The position numbers were made by a program, and so were the translations under genes. DNA of 64,000 bases from Lysinibacillus sp. FSL K6-0232 (GTDB lineage Bacteria; Bacillota; Bacilli; Bacillales_A; Planococcaceae), in the NCBI RefSeq assembly GCF_038008325.1, contig NZ_JBBOYW010000001.1:2656001-2720000 (forward strand), read 5' to 3'. The notes beneath the pieces were generated by a model. The model saw nothing but the letters and a program-made list of their open reading frames with translations. It was not told the origin of the DNA and searched no databases. Positions 9,261-19,268 of the stretch are shown in pieces; position 1 is the first letter of the stretch; every line of letters starts with the position of its first letter.

Positions 9261-11456
9261 TTAATTGATCACACGCTGTACCGAATAAATATCAGGTGTT
9301 TGTTTAATTCGTTCAACAACTTTATGCAAATGCGAAATATCTGAAATGGCAATCGTTAAATGAATGGTTGCGATTTTATCGTGATCAGCACGTCCACTGA
9401 CCGCTAAAATATTTGTTTTTGCTTCACTAACAATTTGCATCACTTCGTTTAAAATTCCCGGTCGATCAAACGCTGACACTTCAATATCAACAGGGTATTC
9501 TTTTTTCACAGGTGTTATACCATGCTCCCATTCAACCTCTATTAAACGCTCCTGCTCATCTTCCACTTGAATATTTGGACAGTCAGCACGGTGCACAGAT
9601 ACACCTCTACCCTTTGTAATAAAGCCTACAATATCATCGCCAGGCACAGGCGTACAGCAGCGTGACAGGCGAATCAGCATGTTATCAATCCCCTTGACAA
9701 TGACACCTGATTCTGTGCGTTTTTGGGGAACCGGATTTTTCATTTTTTGTTCGATTTTCTCTAAGGCTTCTTCCTGCTCACGCTCTTTGCGACGTTTTTC
9801 GGCTAAACGATTCACAACTTGCTGTGCAGTAATACCATTCATGCCAACTGCCGCATATAAGTCATCTTCGTTTGTATAATTAAACTTATCACAAACACGT
9901 TTTAAGTTTTCTGCTGACATCGTTTCCTTTAAATCGAAATCTTGTGCACGAATTTCTTTTTCAATCATATCTTTTCCTTTGACAATATTTTCTTCGCGCA
10001 AATGACGTTTAAAGAATTGTTTAATTTTATTTTTTGCCTGTGAGGATTGAGCTATCTTTAGCCAATCACGGCTTGGTCCAAAGGATTGCTTAGATGTTAA
10101 AATTTCAATAATATCGCCTGTTTTTAATGGTGTATCAAGCGGCACCATTTTACCGTTAACCTTTGCACCAATTGTACGATTTCCAACCTCTGAATGGACA
10201 CGATAGGCAAAATCAATCGGAACAGAGCCTGCTGGCAACTCAATAACATCGCCCTCAGGTGTAAAGACGTAAACCATATCAGAAAATAAATCAAATTTTA
10301 AGGATTCCATAAATTCCTCAGCATTGGATGATTCATTTTGGAATTCTAAAATTTCACGGAACCATGTTAGTTTTTGATCGACATTTTGCTTTTGTTGATC
10401 GACCTTTCTACCCTCTTTATATGCCCAGTGTGCTGCAATCCCGTACTCAGCAATTTGATGCATTTCCTTTGTGCGAATCTGTACCTCTAATGGGTCGCCA
10501 TAAGGTCCTATGACTGTTGTATGCAAGGATTGATACAAGTTTTGCTTTGGCATCGCTATATAGTCTTTAAAGCGACCTGGCATTGGCTTCCACAATGTAT
10601 GAACAATTCCTAACACGGCATAGCAATCTTTAATGCTATCGACAAGTACACGAATGGCTAATAAATCATAAATCTCATTAAACTGCTTTTTTTGCAGTAC
10701 CATTTTGCGATAAATACTATAAATATGTTTTGGTCGACCATATATATCTGCCTCAATTTCGACCTCTGCTAGCTGTGACTTCATTTCAGCCATTACATTC
10801 TCTAGATAAGCTTCACGTTCTTCTCGCTTTTTCTTCATCAAACTAACAATACGGTAATATTGCTGTGGATTTAAATAGCGAAGTGCTGTATCTTCAAGCT
10901 CCCATTTAACAGCCGAAATTCCAAGACGATGTGCAAGTGGTGCAAAAATTTCTAATGTTTCTTTTGAAATGCGTCGTTGTTTTTCAGCAGGTAAGTGCTT
11001 TAATGTACGCATATTATGAAGACGGTCTGCTAGCTTAATTAAAATCACACGAATATCCTGTGCCATTGCTACAAACATTTTTCGATGATTTTCTGCTTGC
11101 TGTGCTTCTTTTGATAAATATTTAATTTTCCCTAACTTTGTTACACCGTCAACAAGCACGGCTACCTCTTCACCAAATTCCCGTACCAAATCATCCCGTG
11201 TAACATCCGTATCTTCGACAACATCATGTAAAAAACCTGCCGCTACAGTTGCTGGGTCCATTTGTAATTCAGCGAGAATACCTGCTACTTGTACTGGGTG
11301 AATAATATACGGTTCACCAGAGCTACGGAATTGCTCAATATGAGCATCCCTTGCTACTTCATATGCTTTTTTCACGAATGCGACATTTTCAGCATTCATG
11401 TAGGATTTGACCAACTCAAAAACGTCCTCAGGAGTCAAAATTTGCTCTTTCGCCAT
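9261..11456 (-). CDS. relA: Bifunctional (p)ppGpp synthetase/hydrolase (Rel)
   Basis: Master enzyme of the stringent response: makes pppGpp/ppGpp from ATP and GTP or GDP and hydrolyses it. The order over 731 residues is standard. The HD hydrolase has HPVQV and [11 protein letters not shown] (residues about 50-85). The synthetase follows ([13 protein letters not shown] near 240). Next come a TGS domain ([17 protein letters not shown], about 395), a Cys-containing zinc-finger-like region ([17 protein letters not shown], about 585) and an ACT domain (about 655-731). The intact HD motif indicates a bifunctional Rel rather than a synthesis-only RelA. A promoter with TTTACA/TATACA lies upstream. 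Usually apt precedes it; here four genes intervene. Confidence 0.97.
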   Translation of the reverse strand: MAKEQILTPEDVFELVKSYMNAENVAFVKKAYEVARDAHIEQFRSSGEPYIIHPVQVAGILAELQMDPATVAAGFLHDVVEDTDVTRDDLVREFGEEVAVLVDGVTKLGKIKYLSKEAQQAENHRKMFVAMAQDIRVILIKLADRLHNMRTLKHLPAEKQRRISKETLEIFAPLAHRLGISAVKWELEDTALRYLNPQQYYRIVSLMKKKREEREAYLENVMAEMKSQLAEVEIEADIYGRPKHIYSIYRKMVLQKKQFNEIYDLLAIRVLVDSIKDCYAVLGIVHTLWKPMPGRFKDYIAMPKQNLYQSLHTTVIGPYGDPLEVQIRTKEMHQIAEYGIAAHWAYKEGRKVDQQKQNVDQKLTWFREILEFQNESSNAEEFMESLKFDLFSDMVYVFTPEGDVIELPAGSVPIDFAYRVHSEVGNRTIGAKVNGKMVPLDTPLKTGDIIEILTSKQSFGPSRDWLKIAQSSQAKNKIKQFFKRHLREENIVKGKDMIEKEIRAQDFDLKETMSAENLKRVCDKFNYTNEDDLYAAVGMNGITAQQVVNRLAEKRRKEREQEEALEKIEQKMKNPVPQKRTESGVIVKGIDNMLIRLSRCCTPVPGDDIVGFITKGRGVSVHRADCPNIQVEDEQERLIEVEWEHGITPVKKEYPVDIEVSAFDRPGILNEVMQIVSEAKTNILAVSGRADHDKIATIHLTIAISDISHLHKVVERIKQTPDIYSVQRVIN

Positions 11457-11506
11457 AACATGTCCACCTTGCTCGTCAAATTTTTCAGATTAGATATAAG
11501 CTTAAT

Positions 11507-11534
11507 TGTATAAAACATTGGTGTCGCTTGTAAA
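11507..11534 (-). promoter_or_regulatory. Candidate promoter of relA-dtd
   Basis: Minus strand TTTACA (11529-11534), 16 bp, TATACA (11507-11512). It is about 50 bp before the relA start. Confidence 0.5.
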
Positions 11535-11608
11535 GGGAGTGTATCATTTAGTTGCGTTAATCTCGTGAACAGTTTGAAAAATAGCAAAAAATAATGTAAA
11601 TGCTACTG

Positions 11609-11647
11609 AAAAAGGCCCTTTGCGATTCAACCGCAAAGAGCCTTTTA
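11609..11647 (-). terminator. Terminator after psuG
   Basis: Minus strand AAAAGGCTCTTTGCG, loop, CGCAAAGGGCCTTTTT. A strong stem followed by T-rich DNA, 40 bp beyond the psuG stop. It isolates the psuK-psuG pair from relA. Confidence 0.85.
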
Positions 11648-11685
11648 TTTTGCTAATATTCTATGAAAAAGCGTACATAAATAAA

Positions 11686-12600
11686 TTAATGTAGTTGATT
11701 ATAGGCTACAGCAATTTTTGCACCTACTACTGCATTATTTTTCACCAATGCAATATTTGCATCAAGGCTTTTGCCTTCTGTTAGCTCCTTTACTTTTCCA
11801 AGTAAGAATGGTGTAACATTTTTACCTTGAATACCATTCTCTTCAGCTTCTACTAAAGCTTTTTCAATAATAGCTGTAATAAATGCATGCTCTAATGCAT
11901 CCGCTTCTGGAATTGGATTTGCGATCACAGCGCCACCTTTTAAGCCTAATTGCCATTTCGCACGTAGCATTTCAGCAACTTCCTCTGGTGTATCAAGCTG
12001 GAAGTTTACATCAAAGCCACTTTGACGTGTATAGAATGCTGGTAATTCAGCCGTACCATAGCCAGCAACTGGTACGCCTTTCGTTTCAAGATACTCTAAT
12101 GTTAAACCAATATCTAAAATAGATTTTGCTCCTGCACAAATAACGGCTACATTTGTTTGTGCTAATTCTTCTAAGTCAGCCGAAATATCCATTGTTGTTT
12201 CCGCACCGCGGTGTACGCCACCAATACCACCTGTTACAAAAATTTCGATACCTGCAAGCTCTGCACAAATCATTGTCGCTGCAACTGTTGTAGCACCTAA
12301 TTTTTTCGTTGCAAGTAAATAGCCTAAGTCACGACGAGAAGCTTTTGCTACATCTTGCGCATTGCCAAACATTTCAAGCTCTTCATCCGATAAACCAATT
12401 TTTATTTTGCCATCAATTAAGGCAATTGTCGCTGGCACTGCACCATTATCACGAATAATTTGCTCGACTTCTCGTGCAGTTTGTACGTTTTGCGGGTATG
12501 GCATACCATGTGAAATAATTGTTGATTCTAATGCAACGATTGGTAAGCCCTTTGCTTGTCCTGCTTTTACTTCCTCTGATAATACGATAAATTCTTTCAT
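11686..12600 (-). CDS. psuG: Pseudouridine-5'-phosphate glycosidase
   Basis: Splits pseudouridine 5'-phosphate into uracil and ribose 5-phosphate, the second step of pseudouridine breakdown. The 304-residue protein has the family opening [17 protein letters not shown]. The [20 protein letters not shown] segment and the lysine/active-site region [19 protein letters not shown] follow. The start is the ATG at 12600, with GGAGG 8 bp upstream; the ribosome binding site lies in the last codons of psuK, so translation is probably coupled. A strong terminator follows. Confidence 0.95.
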   Translation of the reverse strand: MKEFIVLSEEVKAGQAKGLPIVALESTIISHGMPYPQNVQTAREVEQIIRDNGAVPATIALIDGKIKIGLSDEELEMFGNAQDVAKASRRDLGYLLATKKLGATTVAATMICAELAGIEIFVTGGIGGVHRGAETTMDISADLEELAQTNVAVICAGAKSILDIGLTLEYLETKGVPVAGYGTAELPAFYTRQSGFDVNFQLDTPEEVAEMLRAKWQLGLKGGAVIANPIPEADALEHAFITAIIEKALVEAEENGIQGKNVTPFLLGKVKELTEGKSLDANIALVKNNAVVGAKIAVAYNQLH

Positions 12601-12604
12601 GTTG

Positions 12605-13696
12605 TTATTCCTCCATTTCACTTTTTAACACATCAACTGATAATTCTGGTCTTACAGTATAAGGAGATGCCAGCGTATTTTTAGCATTTGTTAGCCCAGC
12701 ATCAATACATGTTGTAAAAGCTTGCCCTGTCAGCCAGCTATGGATAACCGCACTGACAAAGGCATCTCCTGCGCCTGTGACATCCTCAATTTTGTCTATT
12801 GCCTTCGCAGCAAAATGACTTGGTGCAATTGTGGCAGATGCTGCATAGACACCCCTGCTGCCCGCTGTGATAACAGCATGCTCAGCTCCTAGCTGCAGAA
12901 GCTTGTGTAATGCCTTTTCATAATGGGTAGCGTTGTCAATTGGATGTCCAACAATTGTTTCTGCCTCATCTGTGTTGCAAATAAACCATGTGACACCCTG
13001 CAATGTTTCAGGTAAGCGATTCATTTTAGGTGAGGATACAGGCACAATAACAAGTGGGATAGCACGCGCAATCGCTACTTGCTGCATATAAGCCACTGTT
13101 TCTTTTGGACAATTTAAATCCAAAATAAAGCAGCCAGCATTGACAAGCATTGTTTCATATTTCTGTAACAAACTCGGTAGCAGAAGGTCATAAACCTCCA
13201 TATTCGCGACAGCTAACGCTAGCTCTCCCTGCTCATCCATAATGGCTGTATAGGAACCAGTAGAAGCCTCTGGTAGCTGCTCCACATAACGTAAATTCAT
13301 AAAGGGCTCAGAAGCCTCTTGAATAACTTGCCAATCGGCATCCTTACCAGCCGTTGTCAATAACGTTACTTGATGGTTTAATCTGCCTAAGTTTTCAGCA
13401 ATATTGCGACCAACGCCTCCTACACTAAAGGAAGAGCTCGCAGGATTGGATGTCCCAAATTGAACATTGCCCTTCACATGAAATTTACGGTCTAAATTAG
13501 CTCCCCCGATACAAATAATTTCATTTTCTTCAGGTAAAATATATGCACGACCTACAATTTTTCCTTGCTTCATTAAATTCGACACTAAATTCGCAAGCAC
13601 AGGACGCGACAGATTCATAGCATCTGCCATCTCCTGCTGAGACATAAACGGATTTTGGCGAATTAAAGCAAGCACCGCCTGTTCTCTTTCATTCAT
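12605..13696 (-). CDS. psuK: Pseudouridine kinase with N-terminal helix-turn-helix (PfkB family)
   Basis: Phosphorylates pseudouridine to the 5'-phosphate used by PsuG. The 363-residue protein has an N-terminal winged-helix segment (residues 1-55, [20 protein letters not shown]). A ribokinase/PfkB fold follows: [13 protein letters not shown] near 64, [16 protein letters not shown] near 92, and the catalytic [14 protein letters not shown] near 313. HTH-PfkB fusions are common in YeiI-type sugar/nucleoside kinases and suggest self-regulation, though that is inference. The start is the ATG at 13696 (AAAGGTG 6 bp upstream); the open frame extends to 13792 but those codons cross the promoter. psuG follows after 4 bp. 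Confidence 0.9.
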   Translation of the reverse strand: MNEREQAVLALIRQNPFMSQQEMADAMNLSRPVLANLVSNLMKQGKIVGRAYILPEENEIICIGGANLDRKFHVKGNVQFGTSNPASSSFSVGGVGRNIAENLGRLNHQVTLLTTAGKDADWQVIQEASEPFMNLRYVEQLPEASTGSYTAIMDEQGELALAVANMEVYDLLLPSLLQKYETMLVNAGCFILDLNCPKETVAYMQQVAIARAIPLVIVPVSSPKMNRLPETLQGVTWFICNTDEAETIVGHPIDNATHYEKALHKLLQLGAEHAVITAGSRGVYAASATIAPSHFAAKAIDKIEDVTGAGDAFVSAVIHSWLTGQAFTTCIDAGLTNAKNTLASPYTVRPELSVDVLKSEMEE

Positions 13697-13724
13697 AGCA
13701 TCACCTTTTATTATATTTGTTTGT

Positions 13725-13753
13725 ATTATAAACTTTTGTTTGAAATAAGTCAA
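13725..13753 (-). promoter_or_regulatory. Sigma-A promoter of psuK-psuG
   Basis: Minus strand TTGACT (13748-13753), 17 bp spacer, perfect TATAAT (13725-13730). The -35 box overlaps the T-run of the terminator of the MFS gene. Confidence 0.8.
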
Positions 13754-13789
13754 AAAAAGTTGAACCCTTTTATCGGTGTTCAACTTTTT
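13752..13789 (-). terminator. Terminator of MFS transporter gene
   Basis: Minus strand AAAAAGTTGAAC, 12 nt loop, GTTCAACTTTTTTT, directly after the MFS stop at 13792. Confidence 0.85.
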
Positions 13790-13791
13790 CA

Positions 13792-15042
13792 TTATAAATG
13801 CGCTTTAGGTTGCTTTTTAATAATAATCACACATAAACTCGCCATGGCACAAAATAGACCTGCAAGGAAAAATGCCCATGTATAAGCATTGAAAAACTTA
13901 TAAATAAGTCCCCCTCCATATGCAGCAACGGCGGCCCCTACTTGGTGTGCTGCAAATATCCAGCCATAGATGACACTACTTTGCTGCATACCAAATGTTT
14001 GGCGTGTAATGCTAATGGTTGGCGGCACTGTAGCAATCCAATCAAGTCCATAAAATATTGCAAAAATTGTTAATAAAATAAGTGACCCTTGTGCAAGTGC
14101 ATACGGCAGTAATAATAAAGAAGTCCCTCTTAATAAATAATACCAAAACAATAGCCAACGATTGTCAAAACGATCAGATAGCCAGCCTGAGATTGTTGTC
14201 CCAAGTAAATTAAAGACACCCATAAATGATAGCAATGATGCAGCGGTCACTAAAGGGATGCCAAAGCTAATACAATAAGAAACAAAATGCGTACCAATTA
14301 GTCCACTTGTTGATAGCCCACAAATAAAAAAGCTACCTGCCAATAGCCAAAATGCTTTTACTTTAACTGCCGCTAACAAACCATTAAAGGCAATCGTAAT
14401 TGGATTTTTATTAATATGAACAGGCTGTTCCTCTACCACACCTTCCTGCCCATACGGCGTGATACCTATATCCTGCGGTTTGTTTTTAATGACAATGGCA
14501 ATCAGCATAAACATAATGGCACTAAGAATAAGAATTAAGCTGATGGCACCTCTCCAAGAATAGTGTTCAATCATCATAGCTAAAACTGGCAATAAAATTA
14601 ATTGACCTGTTGCTGTGCTAGCCGTTAAAATACCAACCGCTAGCCCTCTTCGCTTCACAAACCAATGATTAGCCACATACGGGCTTAGCACTGTTAAAAA
14701 GAGGCTTGCACCAAGACCAATTATACCTCCCCAGATTATGATTAACTGCCATGCTTGACTCATAATAAAAGTGAACGCCATCCCGACCATCAACGTAGCC
14801 ATTGCGCTTAACATCATTTTCTTTAAGCCTATAATTTCAAGTAACGCTGCCATAAACGGTCCCGATATACCATACAAAAATAAGCTGATGGCAAATGCTA
14901 AGGCAATTGTTGAACGTTCCCAATGGAATTCCCTTTCAAGAGGGTCTATAAAAACACCTGCTGAGGAAATTGTAATCCCCGCTACAATAATTGAAAAAAA
15001 AGTAACAACTAAAATTAGCCAGCTATAATGAATACGTTTCAT
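13792..15042 (-). CDS. MFS transporter
   Basis: Twelve-helix major facilitator of 416 residues. It begins MKRIHYSWLILVVTFFSIIV with an early SSAGVFIDPLEREFHWERS loop, resembling the OFA/monocarboxylate-type MFS subgroup. The central loop (KNKPQDIGITPYGQEGV) splits the two six-helix bundles, and GWLSDRFDNRW is the motif A-like loop of the second half. Substrate unknown; its neighbours (psuK-psuG and a MarR repressor) do not settle it. The start is ATG at 15042 with AGTAGGTG upstream. It is divergent from the MarR gene with a shared operator-like palindrome, so MarR is its probable regulator. Confidence 0.87.
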   Translation of the reverse strand: MKRIHYSWLILVVTFFSIIVAGITISSAGVFIDPLEREFHWERSTIALAFAISLFLYGISGPFMAALLEIIGLKKMMLSAMATLMVGMAFTFIMSQAWQLIIIWGGIIGLGASLFLTVLSPYVANHWFVKRRGLAVGILTASTATGQLILLPVLAMMIEHYSWRGAISLILILSAIMFMLIAIVIKNKPQDIGITPYGQEGVVEEQPVHINKNPITIAFNGLLAAVKVKAFWLLAGSFFICGLSTSGLIGTHFVSYCISFGIPLVTAASLLSFMGVFNLLGTTISGWLSDRFDNRWLLFWYYLLRGTSLLLLPYALAQGSLILLTIFAIFYGLDWIATVPPTISITRQTFGMQQSSVIYGWIFAAHQVGAAVAAYGGGLIYKFFNAYTWAFFLAGLFCAMASLCVIIIKKQPKAHL

Positions 15043-15067
15043 AAAGACACCTACTTTTCTATGTCTA

Positions 15068-15121
15068 TTGTTAAAAGTATGTATATACATATATAATGAA
15101 GGTAATAAGAAGAGCTGTCAA
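15068..15121. promoter_or_regulatory. Divergent promoters with MarR-type palindromic operator
   Basis: The plus-strand promoter reads TTGTTA (15068-15073), 18 bp, TATAAT (15092-15097), towards marR. The minus-strand promoter reads TTGACA (15116-15121), 17 bp, CATTAT (15093-15098), towards the MFS gene. A perfect palindrome TATGTATATACATA occupies 15078-15091: it fills most of the spacer of one promoter and the start region of the other, so one bound MarR dimer could shut both. Confidence 0.65.
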
Positions 15122-15140
15122 GAAGGGATTTCCAGCTCTT
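15109..15140. other. Hairpin in the marR leader / upstream of MFS promoter
   Basis: AAGAGCTG pairs with CAGCTCTT across a 15 nt loop. There is no T-run after it on the plus strand, so it does not look like a plain terminator. It overlaps the -35 box of the MFS promoter. Confidence 0.4.
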
Positions 15141-15187
15141 CGGTGTATACTTGACATAAGTTGAATTTTTTAAAGGAGTGTAAGGCT

Positions 15188-15643
15188 ATGAAAAACATAG
15201 ATTATACACAAATATGTGTTTGTGCAAACCTTCGAAAAAAAACAAGGGTTGTCACGCAATTATATGATAAGCTACTTCAGCCTACAGGTTTAAAAATCAC
15301 ACAATATTCCATGCTGGCAAACATCGCTCATTACCAAGCTGTGTCGATTAGTCGCTTAGGTGATATTTTGCAGCTTGACCAAACAACTGTTACACGCAAT
15401 ATCCGTCTATTAAAGGAACAAGATTATGTACAGCTAACAAAGGATACGCAAGATGCTCGCAGTAAAAATATTACGCTTACTGATAAGGGCTTCGCAAAGC
15501 TCAATGAAGCAAGACCTATTTGGCAAGCTATTCAAAGGAGAGTAATTGACGATATTGGTATCGAAAAGTACACAGATTTCTACGATACTTTGCAAACACT
15601 GCAAAAAATTATCAAGTCCTATGATGAAGAAGATAACATATAA
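15188..15643 (+). CDS. MarR-family transcriptional regulator
   Basis: A 151-residue winged-helix regulator, probably a dimer controlling itself and the divergent MFS exporter. It has the MarR layout: N-terminal dimerisation helix (CVCANLRKKTRVVTQLYD), recognition region ISRLGDILQLDQTTVTRNIR, a wing with TKDTQDARSKNITLTDKG, and a C-terminal helix. An N-terminal pair of cysteines (ICVCAN) could sense oxidants or electrophiles, as in some MarR proteins, but this is speculation. The start is ATG at 15188, with AAAGGAG 9 bp upstream. Confidence 0.9.
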   Translation: MKNIDYTQICVCANLRKKTRVVTQLYDKLLQPTGLKITQYSMLANIAHYQAVSISRLGDILQLDQTTVTRNIRLLKEQDYVQLTKDTQDARSKNITLTDKGFAKLNEARPIWQAIQRRVIDDIGIEKYTDFYDTLQTLQKIIKSYDEEDNI

Positions 15644-15644
15644 T

Positions 15645-15685
15645 AAAAAATGCCTAACATGAAGTGAAAGACCTTCATGCTAGGC
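15645..15685. terminator. Bidirectional terminator between marR and apt
   Basis: GCCTAACATGAAG pairs imperfectly with CTTCATGCTAGGC. The minus-strand copy is followed by ATTTTTTATT, making it the better terminator for apt. Confidence 0.75.
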
Positions 15686-15701
15686 GGATTCTTTAACCCT
15701 C

Positions 15702-16214
15702 TTAATATTGGATAAGCGCTTTAATATCTAAGTCGCCAAGCTTTGCACGACCATTTAATTCTACAAGCTCAATTAAAAATGCACAGCCTACTACTTGTCC
15801 GCCTAATTGCTCTATTAAGCGAACAGTCGCCTCTACTGTACCACCAGTTGCCAGTAAATCATCACAAATCAATACTTTTTGCTCTGGCTTAATGGCATCC
15901 TTATGCATTGTTAATGTATCTTGTCCATATTCAAGACCGTAATCTACACTAATCACTTCTCGTGGTAATTTGCCAGGCTTACGGACAGGAGCAAAGCCAA
16001 TTTGCAGTGCATAGGCTACAGGGCAACCAATAATAAAACCGCGAGCTTCAGGGCCTACGATAATTTCAGCACCTAATTCTTTGGCATACTCGACAATTTG
16101 ATCTGTTGCATATTTATAGGCAGGACCATTATCCATAATTGTTGTGATATCTCTGAAGGTAATGCCCTCTTTTGGCCAGTTTTCAACCGTTGTAACATAT
16201 TGCTTTAAATCCAT
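15702..16214 (-). CDS. apt: Adenine phosphoribosyltransferase
   Basis: Purine salvage enzyme converting adenine and PRPP to AMP. The 170-residue protein has the PRPP-binding signature [16 protein letters not shown] and the adenine-side motifs [10 protein letters not shown] and RKPGKLP. Length is normal. It lies 30 bp after recJ and is read with it, matching the conserved recJ-apt order; a terminator follows the stop. Confidence 0.97.
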   Translation of the reverse strand: MDLKQYVTTVENWPKEGITFRDITTIMDNGPAYKYATDQIVEYAKELGAEIIVGPEARGFIIGCPVAYALQIGFAPVRKPGKLPREVISVDYGLEYGQDTLTMHKDAIKPEQKVLICDDLLATGGTVEATVRLIEQLGGQVVGCAFLIELVELNGRAKLGDLDIKALIQY

Positions 16215-16244
16215 GTAATTGTTCCTCCTACGAAACGTTTTCGT

Positions 16245-18292
16245 CTAGTTCTGTAATCGTTCATCAAACCATTGTTTTAATTCAATATAGGGGGCATAAA
16301 CTAATTTTTGCTCCATTTCAATCTGCTGTGAACGGTGTTTGTAAGACGGTGCCTCTGTTAGTGCTTGTTTTGGGACATTCACGTTGACAGTTGTCAGTCC
16401 ATTCTCCATTTTAACAAAACCGAGCTCAAAAAACACCTGTGTCATAAATTTTAATGCTTCTAATGGCCATCCTGTATGCTTGGCTAAATCGGCAATATGC
16501 ATATTAAGCGGAAAGGCTGGTCGATTTTTCAAAAATTTATAATACCAAGCAAATTGCTCACGAGTAGGTAAACCGCTAAAGTATTGTGAATCTGGTATAT
16601 AAAAATGCGCATAAATACGCGAAGGCTTTGTTTTCTGTAAAACCGCCTCTAATCTCTCAATACTTTGTGGCAAATCTAATAGCACAATATAATCACTTTG
16701 CTCAATATTTGATAGGGCAGGATCAACCACCACAATTGGTGCACCAATTAATGATTGATAATATGTCATCGTTTCTGGACGAAAGGCAATAAATATGGCA
16801 ACATCTTTTGGCACTGTATTCAACCAACGAGCTGTTTGACGAATACCTCGAATATCAAATAATTGCCATTCTGTTGTTTGTACATCCTCAATCATAAATT
16901 GAGCCTTTTTGCGTCCTTGCCATTCATTAATTTGTAAATCTCCTATAAAGGACACCTTAATGCCGTATGTTAGCTCATCGTGTAAATGTCCTTTATTAAA
17001 GCCAACACTATCTAGCTTTTCATAACCATCTGTTAGCTCCATTTTAATATGGTTATCAGCTGCCCCGATTTTACGCATCGATGCAATTTCTACATCTTCC
17101 AGCACATACGTAGGCTTTGGAAAATCTGTACCAAATGGACCAAGCATAGCAATTTCCTCAATGGCATCTGCTGAAATTTCATCAAGGCGCAGCGGGATAT
17201 CAATATGAACAACAGGTGTTAATTGCTCCTCTGTTAAACAGGCTCTTGCCTGAGCATCTAAGCGAGTACGTAGTTCATCCACATGCTCTAATGATAAGGT
17301 CATACCTGCAGCCATAGGATGTCCACCGAAATGCGGCAAAATATCTCGATTTTTAGCAAGCTCATTATATAGATGGAAGCCTTCAATACTACGAGCAGAG
17401 CCTTTCGCTATACCTTTCTCTGCATCAAGTGATAGCACAATGGTTGGGCGATAATACAGTTCAACTAAACGCGAGGCGACAATACCAACAACCCCTGCAT
17501 TCCAGCCTTCACCTGCCACAACAAGCACTAAGGAATCGCCAATCTTTTTATCTGCTTCAATTAAGGCAACAGCTTCATCTGTAATGCTTTTCACCAGGTC
17601 TTTGCGCTCTGCATTGCAGGCATTAAGTTGCTTTGCCAAGGCAGCTGCTTTGGCACTATCCTCAGCCATTAATAGATGAACGCCAGGAGCCGCTTCCCCA
17701 AGTCGTCCAACAGCATTTAAGCGTGGGCCAAAATAAAAGCCTATCGTTTCTTCATTAATTTTTGCCTGCTCTGTGCTTGCTACATCACACATCGCCTGCA
17801 CCCACGGACTAAGAGAACGGCGCATTTCCTGTATGCCACGCTTCACAAGATAACGATTTTCATCCACAAGTGGCACTAAATCCGCTACCGTACCAATCGC
17901 AACAAACTCAAGCAAATGGGTTGGCAATTCTCCGTAAAGCGCATGTGCTAGCTTAAAGGCTACTCCAACTCCCGCAAGCTCCCCAAATGGATAATGCCCC
18001 TCTGGTATACGAGGATGTAAAATAATATCTGCTGGCGGCAGCTCCTCACCCGGCTCATGGTGATCCGTTACAATCACATCCATGCCTAGCTCCTTTGCCA
18101 TGCGAATCGGCTCAATACCTGATATGCCATTGTCCACTGTAATAATTAACTGTACACCCTCATCATAGGCTTCACGGAATAATGCCTCATGCGGGCCATA
18201 GCCATGAATAAAACGATTCGGTATCTTAAACGATACATCTGCCCCAAGATCAAGCAGAACATTTAACATCACGGTTGTGCTTGTGATTCCAT
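16245..18292 (-). CDS. recJ: RecJ single-strand 5'-3' exonuclease, 3' exon
   Basis: RecJ degrades single-stranded DNA 5' to 3' in recombination and repair. This exon supplies most of the DHH/DHHA1 enzyme: VTDHHEPG (motif III), GVGVAFKLAH, IGFYFGPRLNAVGRLG, the DHHA1 motif FGGHPMAAGMTLS near 17320, and the C-terminal OB and RecJ domains. It starts at 18292 with ATGGAATCACAAG (the DGITS codons) after the intron. Joined to 20034-20307 the coding length is 2322 nt, 773 codons plus stop, and the join reads D-Y-D-A-D-G-I-T-S. An ATG at 18338 lies within intron DNA and is not a credible native start, though a truncated product is possible. Confidence 0.93.
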
Positions 18293-18340
18293 ATAGTGAT
18301 AGGTAAGCCTTTGAAGTCATCTCCAGCTTTTCCCCCACTT

Positions 18341-18374
18341 CACACCGTGCATGAGATTTTCACCTCACACGGCG
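18341..18374 (-). ncRNA. Group II intron domain V
   Basis: Thirty-four nucleotides that fold as a hairpin: CGCCGTGTGAGGTG, GAAA-type tetraloop, ATCTCATGCACGGTG, with the two-base bulge. The triad at the base of the lower stem is CGC rather than the more usual AGC. It is the catalytic metal-binding core of the intron. Confidence 0.85.
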
Positions 18375-18459
18375 TTCCATCGAAAACATTCAAAACTTTT
18401 GTAATCTACATAACTTAACAGAATTCACTTTATTGTTTACTATGTCTAATCGTCCAAAT

Positions 18460-19268
18460 TTAGATTGTTAATGCTTCTAGTTCAAGTTTCTTTCTTAGCG
18501 TATTTAGCTTACTTAACATACTGATGTTCATTATTAAAGCTTTATATTTTGGGATTACTGCTTCATCTTTTGCATGTATCAAGATATGTATTTCTTTATC
18601 AACTATGCAGAGGTTTTTATATTCATCAGTACTACCTTGCAATCGTGGTACTTTATGATGTCAATGTAAAGTCATCGGATTTAATTCTTGCGCTGTTACA
18701 TAACATTTACCTCTTTATGCACAATATAATGCAATACGATTATCATTATATTCAATACTTCGTTGTGGAATTGGATGTTCCATTAAAAAGCGTAGTATAT
18801 TGACATCAATAGTAGATAGATTTCTATGAATTTCTTCTCTACCTTCTTTTGTATATGCATTTACTACATTGCGTTTCATTATTGGACTTTTGTGTTTAAT
18901 GTAGCCAATAGGTAGAAACGGTGCTCCTGATATAAATCTAAGTTGTTTGCTTTTTCCGTATTCTTTCTTAATAAAGTCGGATGTAATAACACCCGCCTTC
19001 TTGATTCGCCGTTTCATTCGATGGTCTTTTAAACATGCATTGATTTCATACGCAATGTTTCCCATATCCTCAGCTATCATTGTGGCTATACGGAAATATT
19101 GATGAAGCCCTATTACAGTTGAGCTGTATAATGCAATTTTTCTTGCTTGGTCGTTTGAGCCACTATCATCTCGAATACCCTTAATAATTTCTTTTATTTA
19201 AAGTTACTACCTCTTGAACTATGGTCATACAGCATATCGAATGTATCTTGCATGCTGTAGTATTCCAT
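18460..19268 (-). pseudogene. Intron-encoded protein remnant: RT deleted, maturase and HNH parts with stops
   Basis: From the ATG at 19268 the frame gives an IEP-like N-terminus (MEYYSMQDTFDMLYDHSSRG) and stops at 19194-19196. In another frame, from about 19200, it resumes inside the maturase domain (STVIGLHQYFRIATMIAEDM, then PIGYIKHKSP). No reverse transcriptase motif (such as YADD) occurs between them, so an internal deletion joined the two parts. Further on the HNH endonuclease signature is recognisable (CYVTAQELN, HHKVPRLQGSTDEYKNL, IHILIHA, KLNTLRKK). It is interrupted by in-frame TAA at 18715-18717 and TGA at 18661-18663; the TGA replaces the Cys of an H-C-H-H motif. It cannot make an active RT, so any splicing must be protein-free or helped in trans. 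Confidence 0.85.

Noticed and set aside
18245-18338. Start of recJ at the ATG at 18338 (697-residue protein)
   Set aside because: The first 15 codons are intron domain VI DNA. The real N-terminus and motif I start lie in the exon at 20034-20307.
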